Below are positions 1 to 7,286 of a stretch of 33,152 nucleotides of DNA, piece by piece (the stretch's first letter is position 1; the number at the start of each line of letters is the position of its first letter). The stretch is from Methylobacterium hispanicum. GTDB lineage: Bacteria > Pseudomonadota > Alphaproteobacteria > Rhizobiales > Beijerinckiaceae. The translations under genes and the position numbers were made by a program. The stretch is from NCBI RefSeq assembly GCF_022179285.1, contig NZ_BPQO01000047.1:1-33152 (forward strand), read 5' to 3'. Under the pieces are notes generated by a model. That model was not told the origin of the DNA, searched no databases, and worked only from the letters and a program-made list of their open reading frames with translations.

Positions 1-109
1 CCGCCTGACCAATCCGGGCAAGATCCCGCTCGAGCTGATCGAGGTCCAGGTCGGCTCCTATACCGGCGAGGACGACATCATCCGCGTCGAGGACATCTAC
101 GGACGCTGA
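1..109 (+). CDS. Mannose-1-phosphate guanylyltransferase / mannose-6-phosphate isomerase, C-terminal end (partial)
   Basis: Only the last 35 codons are in the window; reading from base 2 they end in TGA at 107-109. The residues (RLTNPGKIPLELIEVQ, then GEDDIIRVEDIYGR) match the closing strand of the C-terminal cupin domain in the bifunctional AlgA/XanB/ManC family. Members make GDP-mannose for polysaccharides by isomerising fructose-6-phosphate to mannose-6-phosphate and transferring GMP to mannose-1-phosphate. The catalytic nucleotidyltransferase half lies off the left edge, so whether this copy is bifunctional cannot be judged. The family match over this short tail is distinctive, because the tail is among the most conserved parts of the protein. 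Confidence 0.85.
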   Translation, partial: RLTNPGKIPLELIEVQVGSYTGEDDIIRVEDIYGR

Positions 110-133
110 CGGCCGCGGCACCCGGGCAGGCGC

Positions 134-177
134 GGGCATCCGCGCCCCGCGGGGGCATCCGCGCCCCGCGCGGGGCG
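134..177. repeat. 18-bp direct repeat running into a GC palindrome (possible terminator)
   Basis: The unit gggcatccgcgccccgcg occurs at 134-151 and again at 153-170. The second copy continues into a perfect 16-bp palindrome at 162-177 (cgccccgcgcggggcg). It lies 25-70 bases after the mannose-1-phosphate guanylyltransferase stop codon, so it may end that transcript, but there is no T-run behind it. The rest of 110-396 holds no convincing gene; a tatact hexamer at 265-270 is the best minus-10-like element ahead of the gene at 397, without a clear minus-35 box. Confidence 0.4.
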
Positions 178-396
178 GCGCCGCCCGCCGCGCGGACCGG
201 CGCGGCATGAATACTGCCTCTCGCATGAAGGCGGCGCGGAACCGCTTTCATCCGCTTCGAATCCTATACTCGCGCCCGGTTCGAGCCGGCTGAACTGGTT
301 GTCCGTCGCACCAGCTTGCAGGAAACCCCGGCTATCCGACACAGGGACCGCGCGGCCGGATCCGGCCGGCGCGGCGAGACGAGAGGGACCGAGAGG

Positions 397-2055
397 ATGC
401 CGAAGGGATCCGACCTGCTGGTGCGAGCGCTTGAGAACGAGGGCGTCGATCGCGTCTTCGGCATCCCGGGCGAGGAGAACCTCGACATCGTCGAGTCGCT
501 CCGCACCTCGAAGATCGAGCTGGTCCTCACGCGCCACGAGCAGGCCGCGGCCTTCATGGCGGCCACCTACGGGCGGCTCACCGGCAAGCCGGGCGTGTGC
601 CTCGCCACCCTCGGCCCGGGCGCGCTCAACTTCTCCACGGGCGCGGCCTACGCGCATCTCGGCGCCATGCCGATGATCATCATCACCGGCCAGAAGGGCA
701 TCCTGTCCTCGCGCCAGGCCCGCTTCCAGATCGTCGACGTGATCGCCTCGATGAAGCCGATCACCAAGATGGCCCGCCAGATCGTCTCCGCCTCCTCGAT
801 CCCCACCATCGTGCGCGACGCCTTCCGGGTCGCCATGGAGGAGCGCCCCGGCCCGGTGCTGCTGGAACTGCCCGAGGACATCGCCGCCGAGGAGGCCGAG
901 TCCTACACGGTGCCCTCGCACCCGATCGACATTCCCGTAGCCCACCCGAAGGCGATCGAGCGCGCCGCCGAGATGATCCTGGCGGCCAAGCGCCCGCTGG
1001 TGATGCTGGGCGCGGCCGCCTCCCGCCCGCGCTCCACGAGCGACCTCGGCGGCTTCGTGCAGCGCACCGGCATCCCCTTCTTCACCACGCAGATGGGCAA
1101 GGGCACGGTCGCGCACGGCACGCGCCTCTACATGGGCACCGCCGCGCTCTCCGAGCGCGACTACGTGCACGAGGCCATCGACGCCGCCGACCTCATCATC
1201 GCCATCGGCCACGACACGGTCGAGAAGCCGCCCTTCTTCATGGGCCAGCCCGACCAGAAGGTGCTGCACATCAGCTACACCCCGGCCAACGTCGAGCAGG
1301 TCTACTACCCCGACGCCGAGGTGGTGGGCGATCTCGGCCCCACGCTGAAGCTGCTGGCCGACCGGCTCGAGGACCGGCTCCCGAACGCGGGCGCGCTCCT
1401 GCCGCTGCGCGAGCACATCCTCTCCCGCATCGCGGACCGGGCCGACGAGGACCGCTTCCCCGTCACCCCGCAGCGGCTGGTGCGCGACGTGCGAAAGGTC
1501 ATCCCCGAGGACGGAATCGTCTGCCTCGACAACGGGATGTACAAGATCTGGTTCGCCCGTAACTACCGCACCTACGTGGCCAACACGCTGCTGCTCGATA
1601 ACGCGCTCGCCACCATGGGCGCGGGCCTGCCCTCGGCCATGATGGCGGCGCTGCTCTACCCGAAGCGCCGCGTGATGGCGGTCTGCGGCGACGGCGGCTT
1701 CATGATGAACAGCCAGGAGATGGAGACCGCGGTGCGCCTCGGCCTCAACCTCGTGGTGCTGATCCTGGACGACTCGGCCTACGGCATGATCCGCTGGAAG
1801 CAGGCGGTCGACGAGTTCCCGGACTACGGCATGACCTTCAAGAACCCCGACTTCGTGAAGTACGCCGAGTCCTACGGCGCCACCGGCCACCGGGTCGGCG
1901 CGGTCGAGGATCTGGGGCCGACGCTGGAGCGGGCCTTCCAGGCCGGCGGCGTCCACCTCGTGGCGGTGCCGATCGACTACTCGGAGAACACGCGCGTCCT
2001 CGTGAAGGAGCTGCGCGAGAAGGTGAAGCCGTCGCAGCCCGACGCGAACGCCTGA
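397..2055 (+). CDS. ThDP-dependent acetolactate synthase-like enzyme (possible 2-oxoglutarate decarboxylase)
   Basis: A 552-residue ThDP enzyme with the usual N-terminal pyrimidine-binding, central and C-terminal pyrophosphate-binding domains. The ThDP-activating Glu is E48 in TRHEQAAAFMAATYGRLTGK; the GDG metal motif is at 431-433. The ATG at 397 follows a gagagg Shine-Dalgarno sequence and begins MPKGSDLLVRALENEG, the family's usual start; a frame beginning at 316 adds only basic low-complexity residues. No acetolactate synthase small subunit or acetolactate decarboxylase gene is adjacent, so a role in valine or acetoin synthesis has no local support. The PGEENLD-type N-terminus is also found in enzymes first annotated as acetolactate synthase and later shown, in Synechococcus PCC 7002, to decarboxylate 2-oxoglutarate to succinate semialdehyde. 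A GabD-like dehydrogenase five genes downstream makes that reading attractive. Substrate unproven. Residue 458, normally the Asn metal ligand, is Asp. Confidence 0.88.
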   Translation: MPKGSDLLVRALENEGVDRVFGIPGEENLDIVESLRTSKIELVLTRHEQAAAFMAATYGRLTGKPGVCLATLGPGALNFSTGAAYAHLGAMPMIIITGQKGILSSRQARFQIVDVIASMKPITKMARQIVSASSIPTIVRDAFRVAMEERPGPVLLELPEDIAAEEAESYTVPSHPIDIPVAHPKAIERAAEMILAAKRPLVMLGAAASRPRSTSDLGGFVQRTGIPFFTTQMGKGTVAHGTRLYMGTAALSERDYVHEAIDAADLIIAIGHDTVEKPPFFMGQPDQKVLHISYTPANVEQVYYPDAEVVGDLGPTLKLLADRLEDRLPNAGALLPLREHILSRIADRADEDRFPVTPQRLVRDVRKVIPEDGIVCLDNGMYKIWFARNYRTYVANTLLLDNALATMGAGLPSAMMAALLYPKRRVMAVCGDGGFMMNSQEMETAVRLGLNLVVLILDDSAYGMIRWKQAVDEFPDYGMTFKNPDFVKYAESYGATGHRVGAVEDLGPTLERAFQAGGVHLVAVPIDYSENTRVLVKELREKVKPSQPDANA

Positions 2056-2064
2056 GGCCCTCTC

Positions 2065-2092
2065 CCTCCGCGCGGCGCCGCCCGCGCGGAGG
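2065..2092 (+). terminator. GC hairpin between ThDP enzyme and alcohol dehydrogenase
   Basis: A perfect 11-bp stem (cctccgcgcgg / ccgcgcggagg) with a six-base loop lies 10 bases after the stop codon at 2055 and 34 before the next start. There is no T-run, so it could be a weak terminator, an RNA-stability element between operon genes, or a processing site. It leaves open whether the six-gene cluster is one transcript. Confidence 0.45.
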
Positions 2093-2126
2093 CCCGACGT
2101 CGAACCCGAGAACGGATAGCGCCGCC

Positions 2127-3305
2127 ATGAAGCCCTTCACCTTCCAGACCACGCCGAACGTGCTGTTCGAGCCCGGCGCCTCGAAGAAGCTTCCGGAGAT
2201 CGTGGCCGGGCTGAAGGCCAAGCGCGTCCTGCTCGTCACCGACAAGGGCGTGCGCGACGTCGGCCTCACCGCCCCGGCCGAGAAGGCCCTGGCCGAGGCC
2301 GGCGTCGAGATCGACGTGTTCGACGACGTGAAGGCCGACCCGCCGGCCAGCGTCATCGAGAGCGCGGTCGCGAAGGCCCGCGAGGCCGGCACCGACCTCG
2401 TGCTCTCGATCGGCGGCGGCTCGGCCCTCGATACGGCCAAGCTCGTGGCCTACCTCGCCAGGTCCGACGAGCGGCTCGACGACATCTACGGCGTCGGCTT
2501 GGCGCTCGGCGAGCGCCTGCCGCTGATCCTCGTGCCCACCACCGCCGGCACCGGCTCGGAGGTGACGCCGATCTCGATCGTCACCACGCCGACCACCGAG
2601 AAGAAGGGCGTGGTCTCCCACAAGCTCCTGCCCGACTGGGCCGTGCTCGACCCCGAGCTGACGCTTGGCCTGCCCGCCCACGTCACCGCCGCGACCGGCA
2701 TCGACGCGATGGTGCACGCCATCGAGGCCTTCACCAGCAAGAACAAGAAGAACCCGATCTCGGACCAGCTCGCCAAGCAGGCGCTGGCGCTCCTGTCGGC
2801 CAACATCCGCACCGCCTGCTCCGAGCCGAAGAACCTCGCGGCGCGCTCAGGGATGCTGCTCGGCTCGATGCTCGCCGGCATGGCCTTCGCCAACGCGCCG
2901 GTCGCGGCGGTGCACGCGCTGGCCTACCCGATCGGGGCGATCTTCCACGTGCCGCACGGGCTCTCGAACGCCCTGGTGCTGATGGGCGTGATGCGGTTCA
3001 ACCTCGGCCACGCGCAGGGGCTCTACGCCGAGCTCGCGGCCGTCCTCGACCCGGAGGCGGCGAACCTGCCCGAGGACCAGGCCGCGGCCCGCTTCGTGGA
3101 CGGCCTCGCGGCGATCTGCCGGGACTGCAAGGTGCCGGCCTCGCTGGCCGAAGTCGGCGTGACGTCCGACGATCTGGAGCGGCTGGCCACCGACGCGATG
3201 AAGCAGACCCGGCTCCTCGTGAACAACCCCCGCGAGGTCACCCATCAGGACGCCTACGCGATCTACGCCGAGGCGCTCGACGGCACGGCGCAGCGGGCCG
3301 CCTGA
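2127..3305 (+). CDS. Iron-dependent (group III) alcohol dehydrogenase
   Basis: A 392-residue Fe-ADH, standard length. The NAD(P)-binding GGGSALDTAK and TTAGTGSEVTP motifs are intact. The four metal ligands fall exactly where the family wants them: D193 and H197 in GIDAMVHAIEAF, H263 in VAAVHALAYP and H277 in HVPHGLSNAL. The family reversibly reduces aldehydes to alcohols in the cytoplasm, and members include lactaldehyde reductase, 1,3-propanediol dehydrogenase and 4-hydroxybutyrate dehydrogenase. Sequence alone does not give the substrate. Its place between a possible 2-oxo-acid decarboxylase and a PHA synthase, with succinate-semialdehyde dehydrogenase downstream, suggests reduction of succinate semialdehyde to 4-hydroxybutyrate; this is inference. 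The Shine-Dalgarno sequence is weak. Confidence 0.92.
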   Translation: MKPFTFQTTPNVLFEPGASKKLPEIVAGLKAKRVLLVTDKGVRDVGLTAPAEKALAEAGVEIDVFDDVKADPPASVIESAVAKAREAGTDLVLSIGGGSALDTAKLVAYLARSDERLDDIYGVGLALGERLPLILVPTTAGTGSEVTPISIVTTPTTEKKGVVSHKLLPDWAVLDPELTLGLPAHVTAATGIDAMVHAIEAFTSKNKKNPISDQLAKQALALLSANIRTACSEPKNLAARSGMLLGSMLAGMAFANAPVAAVHALAYPIGAIFHVPHGLSNALVLMGVMRFNLGHAQGLYAELAAVLDPEAANLPEDQAAARFVDGLAAICRDCKVPASLAEVGVTSDDLERLATDAMKQTRLLVNNPREVTHQDAYAIYAEALDGTAQRAA

Positions 3306-3317
3306 GGCGGTCGGGTC

Positions 3318-3341
3318 CCGCCGGGCCCGGACGCCCGGCGG
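3318..3341 (+). terminator. GC hairpin between alcohol dehydrogenase and phaE
   Basis: A perfect 9-bp stem (ccgccgggc / gcccggcgg) with a six-base loop, 13 bases after the dehydrogenase stop and about 30 before the phaE start. It lacks a T-run. As at 2065-2092, it may attenuate or process the cluster transcript rather than end it. Confidence 0.4.
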
Positions 3342-3372
3342 CGCGAGGGTACGGGACAGGGAGGCGGCGTCG

Positions 3373-4164
3373 ATGGATCCCTTCGAGAGCGTGAAGGCGA
3401 TGGCGGAGCTGTGGGGTCGGGGCGCCCGCTCCTTCGCCGAGGCCCAGGCCAACATGATGGGCGCCCTCGCGGCCGGCCCCGCCCCGGCGGCGGACGCGGA
3501 CGCGGCGCAGAAGGCGCAGGCCGCCTACGCCCGCGCCTGGGCCGACGCGCAGGCGGTCGCCACGAGCTTCACCGGCTCGCTGGCGGCCAAGGACGGGCAC
3601 GACCCGGTCGCCGCCGAGGTGCTGGCCAAGGTGTTCGACCCGCGCGGCTGGCTCTCGGCCACGAGCGAGGTGGACGCGGCGCTGAGCCGGATGGCCGAGG
3701 GGCCGCAATTCGCCGACCTGTTCCAGGTCGAGCGCAAGTTCGCCGCGCTCACCGCGGCCTGGACGGCGCTGCGGCGGCGCAACCTCGAGCACAACACCCT
3801 GATGCTGGAGGCCTGGACGCGGGCGACCGGCGCCTTCTCGCAGGCGGTGAACGCCAGGGCCGAGGCCGGCAAGCCGCTCGAATCCGCCCGCGACCTGATG
3901 GCGCTCTGGATCGAGACCGCCAACGACGTCCTGATCGAGACGCAGCGCTCGGACGCCTTCCTGGCGAGCCAGCGGGACTCGCTGACGGCGGCGACCGAGC
4001 TGCGCCTCGCCCAAGGCGATCTCGCCGAGTTCTACAGCCGGATGTTCGGCTACCCGACGCGCTCGGAACTCGACGACCTGCACAAGACCGTCACCGAACT
4101 GCGCCGGGAGCTGCGCGCGCTGAAGCGCCCGCGGCGTGCCGGCCGGAAGGAGGCCTCAGCGTGA
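3373..4164 (+). CDS. phaE: Class III PHA synthase, PhaE subunit
   Basis: A 263-residue, largely helical protein with the PhaE hallmark at its C-terminus: a PTRSELDDLHKTVTEL segment followed by a basic helix. PhaE is the non-catalytic partner that binds and activates PhaC in class III polyhydroxyalkanoate synthases, at the surface of polyester granules. Better-known PhaE proteins, such as that of Allochromatium, are longer; this one is compact. The start is the ATG behind gggaggcgg. The stop codon overlaps the GTG of phaC by four bases (GTGA), so the subunits are probably translated in coupled, equal amounts. The identification rests mostly on the C-terminal motif and on the adjacent class III PhaC. 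Confidence 0.87.
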   Translation: MDPFESVKAMAELWGRGARSFAEAQANMMGALAAGPAPAADADAAQKAQAAYARAWADAQAVATSFTGSLAAKDGHDPVAAEVLAKVFDPRGWLSATSEVDAALSRMAEGPQFADLFQVERKFAALTAAWTALRRRNLEHNTLMLEAWTRATGAFSQAVNARAEAGKPLESARDLMALWIETANDVLIETQRSDAFLASQRDSLTAATELRLAQGDLAEFYSRMFGYPTRSELDDLHKTVTELRRELRALKRPRRAGRKEASA

Positions 4165-5267
4165 GCAGCAACCGCCCCACCATCACGCCCGCCGACGCCG
4201 TGGCGGAGGCCTCCGCGCTCGGGCGCCGCATCGCCGAGGGCGCCCGGCTCTTCGGCGAGATCCGCGACGCCGACGTGCAGATCGCCACCACGCCGAAGGA
4301 CCTCGTCTGGACCCAGGACAAGGTCTCGCTCTACCGCTACCGGCCGCTCGCCGAGTCCAAGGGCCTGCCCCCGGTGCTGATCGTCTACGGGCTGATCGGC
4401 CGCTACACGATGGCGGACCTGCAGGAGGACCGCTCGCTGGTGCGCAACCTCCTGAATCTCGGGCTCGACCTCTGGGTGGTCGACTGGGGCAATCCGGGCC
4501 GGGCCGAGCGCTTCGTCACCATCGACGACTACGTGGACGGCTACCTCGCCGAGTGCGTGAACGTGATCCAGGAGCGCACGGAGCGCGAGAAGGTCAACCT
4601 GCTCGGCATCTGCGAGGGCGGCGTGTTCACCACCTGCTACGCCGCGCTCAACCCCGATCAGGTCAACGCGATGGTGCTCACCATCACGCCGATCGACTTC
4701 CACGCCGACCAAGTCGACAACCGCCCGGGCCACGGCTTCATCAACATCTGGGCGCGCTCGCTGCGGCCCGAGGACATCGACCGGCTGATCGAGACGCAGG
4801 GCTCGCTGCCCGGCGCCCTGATGGGCTCGGTCTTCTCGATGATGACGCCGATGCGGACCCTGACGAAGTACAACCTCGACCTGCTCGACGCGCTCGCCGA
4901 CAAGAAGAAGTTCCTGAACTTCCTGCGCATGGAGAAGTGGATCGCCGACCGGCCGGACCATCCGGGCGAGGCGGCCAAGCAGTGGCTGAAGGACCTCTAC
5001 CAGGAGAACAAGCTGGTCGAGAGCCGCTTCGAGCTGTCGGGCCGCCCCGTGAAGCTCAGCCAGATCACCTGCCCGGTGCTCAACGTCTTCGCCAAGGACG
5101 ATCACATCATCCCGCCGGCTACCTCCCGGGCGCTCCAGGGCAAGATCGGCACCGAGGACTACACGGAACTGGGCCTGCCCGGCGGCCATGTCGGCGTCTT
5201 CGTCGGCGGCAAGGCGCAGGCGCTCCTGGGTTCCGGCATCGCCGACTGGCTGAGCGCGCGGGGCTGA
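4161..5267 (+). CDS. phaC: Class III PHA synthase, catalytic PhaC subunit
   Basis: A 368-residue alpha/beta-hydrolase-fold polymerase; the length is right for class III (class I enzymes are near 590 residues). The lipase-like box is GICEGG with nucleophile C151. The likely general bases are D314 in AKDDHIIPP and H343 in GGHVG, matching the Cys-Asp-His triad of the family. It polymerises hydroxyacyl-CoA into polyester on granules, together with PhaE. The start is GTG at 4161, supported by an aaggagg seven bases upstream inside phaE; no ATG fits. Class III synthases mainly use short-chain monomers (3-hydroxybutyrate; some accept 4-hydroxyvalerate or 4-hydroxybutyrate). No thiolase, reductase or phasin gene is adjacent, so the monomer is expected to come either from elsewhere or from the unusual neighbours here. 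Confidence 0.93.
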   Translation: MSSNRPTITPADAVAEASALGRRIAEGARLFGEIRDADVQIATTPKDLVWTQDKVSLYRYRPLAESKGLPPVLIVYGLIGRYTMADLQEDRSLVRNLLNLGLDLWVVDWGNPGRAERFVTIDDYVDGYLAECVNVIQERTEREKVNLLGICEGGVFTTCYAALNPDQVNAMVLTITPIDFHADQVDNRPGHGFINIWARSLRPEDIDRLIETQGSLPGALMGSVFSMMTPMRTLTKYNLDLLDALADKKKFLNFLRMEKWIADRPDHPGEAAKQWLKDLYQENKLVESRFELSGRPVKLSQITCPVLNVFAKDDHIIPPATSRALQGKIGTEDYTELGLPGGHVGVFVGGKAQALLGSGIADWLSARG

Positions 5268-5288
5268 CGGGGCAGGGGGGGCAACGCG

Positions 5289-7286
5289 ATGGGCAGCCTG
5301 AAGAACAAGATCGTCAGCGCCGACGAGGCGGCGGCGATCATCCACGACGGCGACATGGTGGCGGTGTCGGGCTTCGTCGGCATCGGCACGCCGGACGAGC
5401 TGATCCTGGCGCTCGCCCGCCGCTTCGAGGCGACCGGCGCCCCGCGCGATCTCGGCCTGATGTTCGCCGCCGCCCCCGGCGACGGCAAGGAGCGGGGGCT
5501 CAACCGGCTGGCCCTGCCGGGCCTCGTGCGGCGCGTCGTCGGTGGGCACTGGTCGCTGGTGCCGAAGCTCGGCGCCATGGCGGTCGAGGGCGAGATCGAG
5601 GCCTACAACCTGCCGCTCGGCGTGGTCTCGCACCTCTACCGCGAGATCGCCGCGCACACGCCCGGCCACATCACCAAGGTCGGGCTCAACACCTTCGTGG
5701 ACCCGCGCCTTGAGGGCGGCCGGCTCAACGCGAAGACGACCGAGGACCTCGTCAGCGTGGTCGAGCTCGGCGGCGAGCCCTGGCTGCACTACCGGGCCTT
5801 CCCGATCCACGTCGCGCTGATCCGCGGCACGACCGCGGACCCGGCCGGCAACATCACCATGGAGCGCGAGGCGCTGACGCTCGACAACCTCGCGGCCGCG
5901 ATGGCGGCCAAGAATTCCGGCGGCTTCGTGATCGCGCAGGTGGAGCGGCTGGCCGAGACCGGCTCCCTCAACCCGCGCGAGGTGCAGATCCCGGGCGTGC
6001 TGGTCGATTGCGTGGTGCTGAGCCAGCCCGAGAACCACCGCCAGACCTACGGCACCGCCTACAACCACGCCTTCACGGGCCGCCAGCGGGTGCCGCTCGA
6101 CCGGATCGCGCCGATCGGACTCGACGAGCGCAAGGTCATCGCCCGGCGCTGCGCCTTCGAGCTGCCGCCGGGCGGCGTGGTCAACCTCGGCATCGGCATG
6201 CCGGAGGGCGTCGCCGCGGTCGCCGCCGAGGAGCGGGTGCTGAAGTACCTGACGCTGACCGCCGAGCCCGGCGTGATCGGCGGCCTGCCGCAGGGCGGGC
6301 TCGATTTCGGCGCGGCGCTGAATCCGGCCGCCGTGCTGCACCAGAACCAGCAGTTCGACTTCTACGACGGCGGCGGGCTCGACCTCGCCTGCCTGGGCCT
6401 CGCCCAGTGCGACAGCCAAGGCAACGTCAACGTCAGCCGCTTCGGCAAGCGCCTCGCGGGAGCGGGCGGCTTCATCAACATCTCGCAGAACGCCAAGAGC
6501 CTCGTCTTCGCCGGCACCTTCACGGCGGGCGGGCTGGAGGTCGCGATCGAGGACGGGGCCCTGCGCATCCTGCAGGAGGGGCGCTCGCGCAAGTTCATCG
6601 CGGCAGTGGAGCAGGTGACGTTCTCGGGCGCCTTCGCGGCCGAGCGCGGGCAGCCGGTGCTCTACGTCACGGAGCGCTGCGTCTTTCGGCGCACGCGCGC
6701 CGGCATGGAACTCGTCGAGGTGGCGCCCGGGATCGACATCGAGCGGGACATCCTCGCCCAGATGGGCTTCTCGCCGATCGTCCAGAACCCGCGCTCGATG
6801 GACCCGCGCCTGTTCCGGGAGGCGGTGATGGGGCTGGAGCCCTGGCTGCTCGGCCTCTCTCTTGCAGAGCGGATCAGCTACGATCCGGAGCGCAACATCC
6901 TGTTCTCGAACCTCGAAGGCTTCCAGGTCCGCACGATCGACGACGTCGAGCTGGTGCGCCGCGAGTTCGAGCGGGCCTGCCAGGAGATCGGCCGCAAGGT
7001 CCATCTCGTGGCGAACTACGACGGGTTCGAGTGCGACCCGACGATCAGCGATGCCTACTTCTCCACGATCGCGTATCTGGAGAACCGATACTACGCGACC
7101 GCGGCGCGTTACACGACGAGCGCCTTCATGCGACTGAAGCTCGGCGCCTCGCTGGCAAGTCGCGATCTGGCGCCCCACGTGTTCGAGACAAAAGCAGAGG
7201 CACAGGCGAGGAACACAGCCCAAAGCGTGTCCATCAAGGCGCGGCCCGCCAAGCCGCAGCCGCCCAAGGAACAACAGAATGCCTGA
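5289..7286 (+). CDS. Family I acyl-CoA:acetate/3-keto acid CoA-transferase, fused subunits with C-terminal extra domain
   Basis: A 665-residue protein in which the alpha and beta halves of a family I CoA-transferase are joined, as in E. coli YdiF (about 530 residues). Near the N-terminus is DGDMVAVSGFVGIGTPDEL. The catalytic Glu that forms the covalent CoA thioester is most likely E326 in LTAEPGVIGGLP. The YdiF-type core ends around residue 500 (CVFRR, then APGIDIERDILAQMGF). About 95 further residues (roughly 525-620) form an extra domain rich in aromatic and charged residues, ending in RYTTSAFMRLKLG, then a basic Pro/Lys tail. Similar extensions occur in other proteobacterial homologues, as I recall; their role is not known to me. 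The gene lies 21 bases behind phaC and overlaps the next gene by eight bases, so supplying hydroxyacyl-CoA to the synthase is a reasonable inference. Confidence 0.9.
   Translation: MGSLKNKIVSADEAAAIIHDGDMVAVSGFVGIGTPDELILALARRFEATGAPRDLGLMFAAAPGDGKERGLNRLALPGLVRRVVGGHWSLVPKLGAMAVEGEIEAYNLPLGVVSHLYREIAAHTPGHITKVGLNTFVDPRLEGGRLNAKTTEDLVSVVELGGEPWLHYRAFPIHVALIRGTTADPAGNITMEREALTLDNLAAAMAAKNSGGFVIAQVERLAETGSLNPREVQIPGVLVDCVVLSQPENHRQTYGTAYNHAFTGRQRVPLDRIAPIGLDERKVIARRCAFELPPGGVVNLGIGMPEGVAAVAAEERVLKYLTLTAEPGVIGGLPQGGLDFGAALNPAAVLHQNQQFDFYDGGGLDLACLGLAQCDSQGNVNVSRFGKRLAGAGGFINISQNAKSLVFAGTFTAGGLEVAIEDGALRILQEGRSRKFIAAVEQVTFSGAFAAERGQPVLYVTERCVFRRTRAGMELVEVAPGIDIERDILAQMGFSPIVQNPRSMDPRLFREAVMGLEPWLLGLSLAERISYDPERNILFSNLEGFQVRTIDDVELVRREFERACQEIGRKVHLVANYDGFECDPTISDAYFSTIAYLENRYYATAARYTTSAFMRLKLGASLASRDLAPHVFETKAEAQARNTAQSVSIKARPAKPQPPKEQQNA

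Noticed and set aside
316..396. Upstream extension of the ThDP enzyme
   Set aside because: The 27 extra residues are basic and unlike the family; the ATG at 397 has a better ribosome-binding site and the natural N-terminus.
97..1956. A 619-codon minus-strand frame opposite the ThDP enzyme
   Set aside because: Same antisense artefact: compositionally biased and without motif; the plus-strand enzyme is complete.
397..2055. Branched-chain amino acid acetolactate synthase (ilvB)
   Set aside because: No regulatory small subunit or ilvC is adjacent, and the sequence fits the shorter catabolic or decarboxylase-like group better; not fully excluded.
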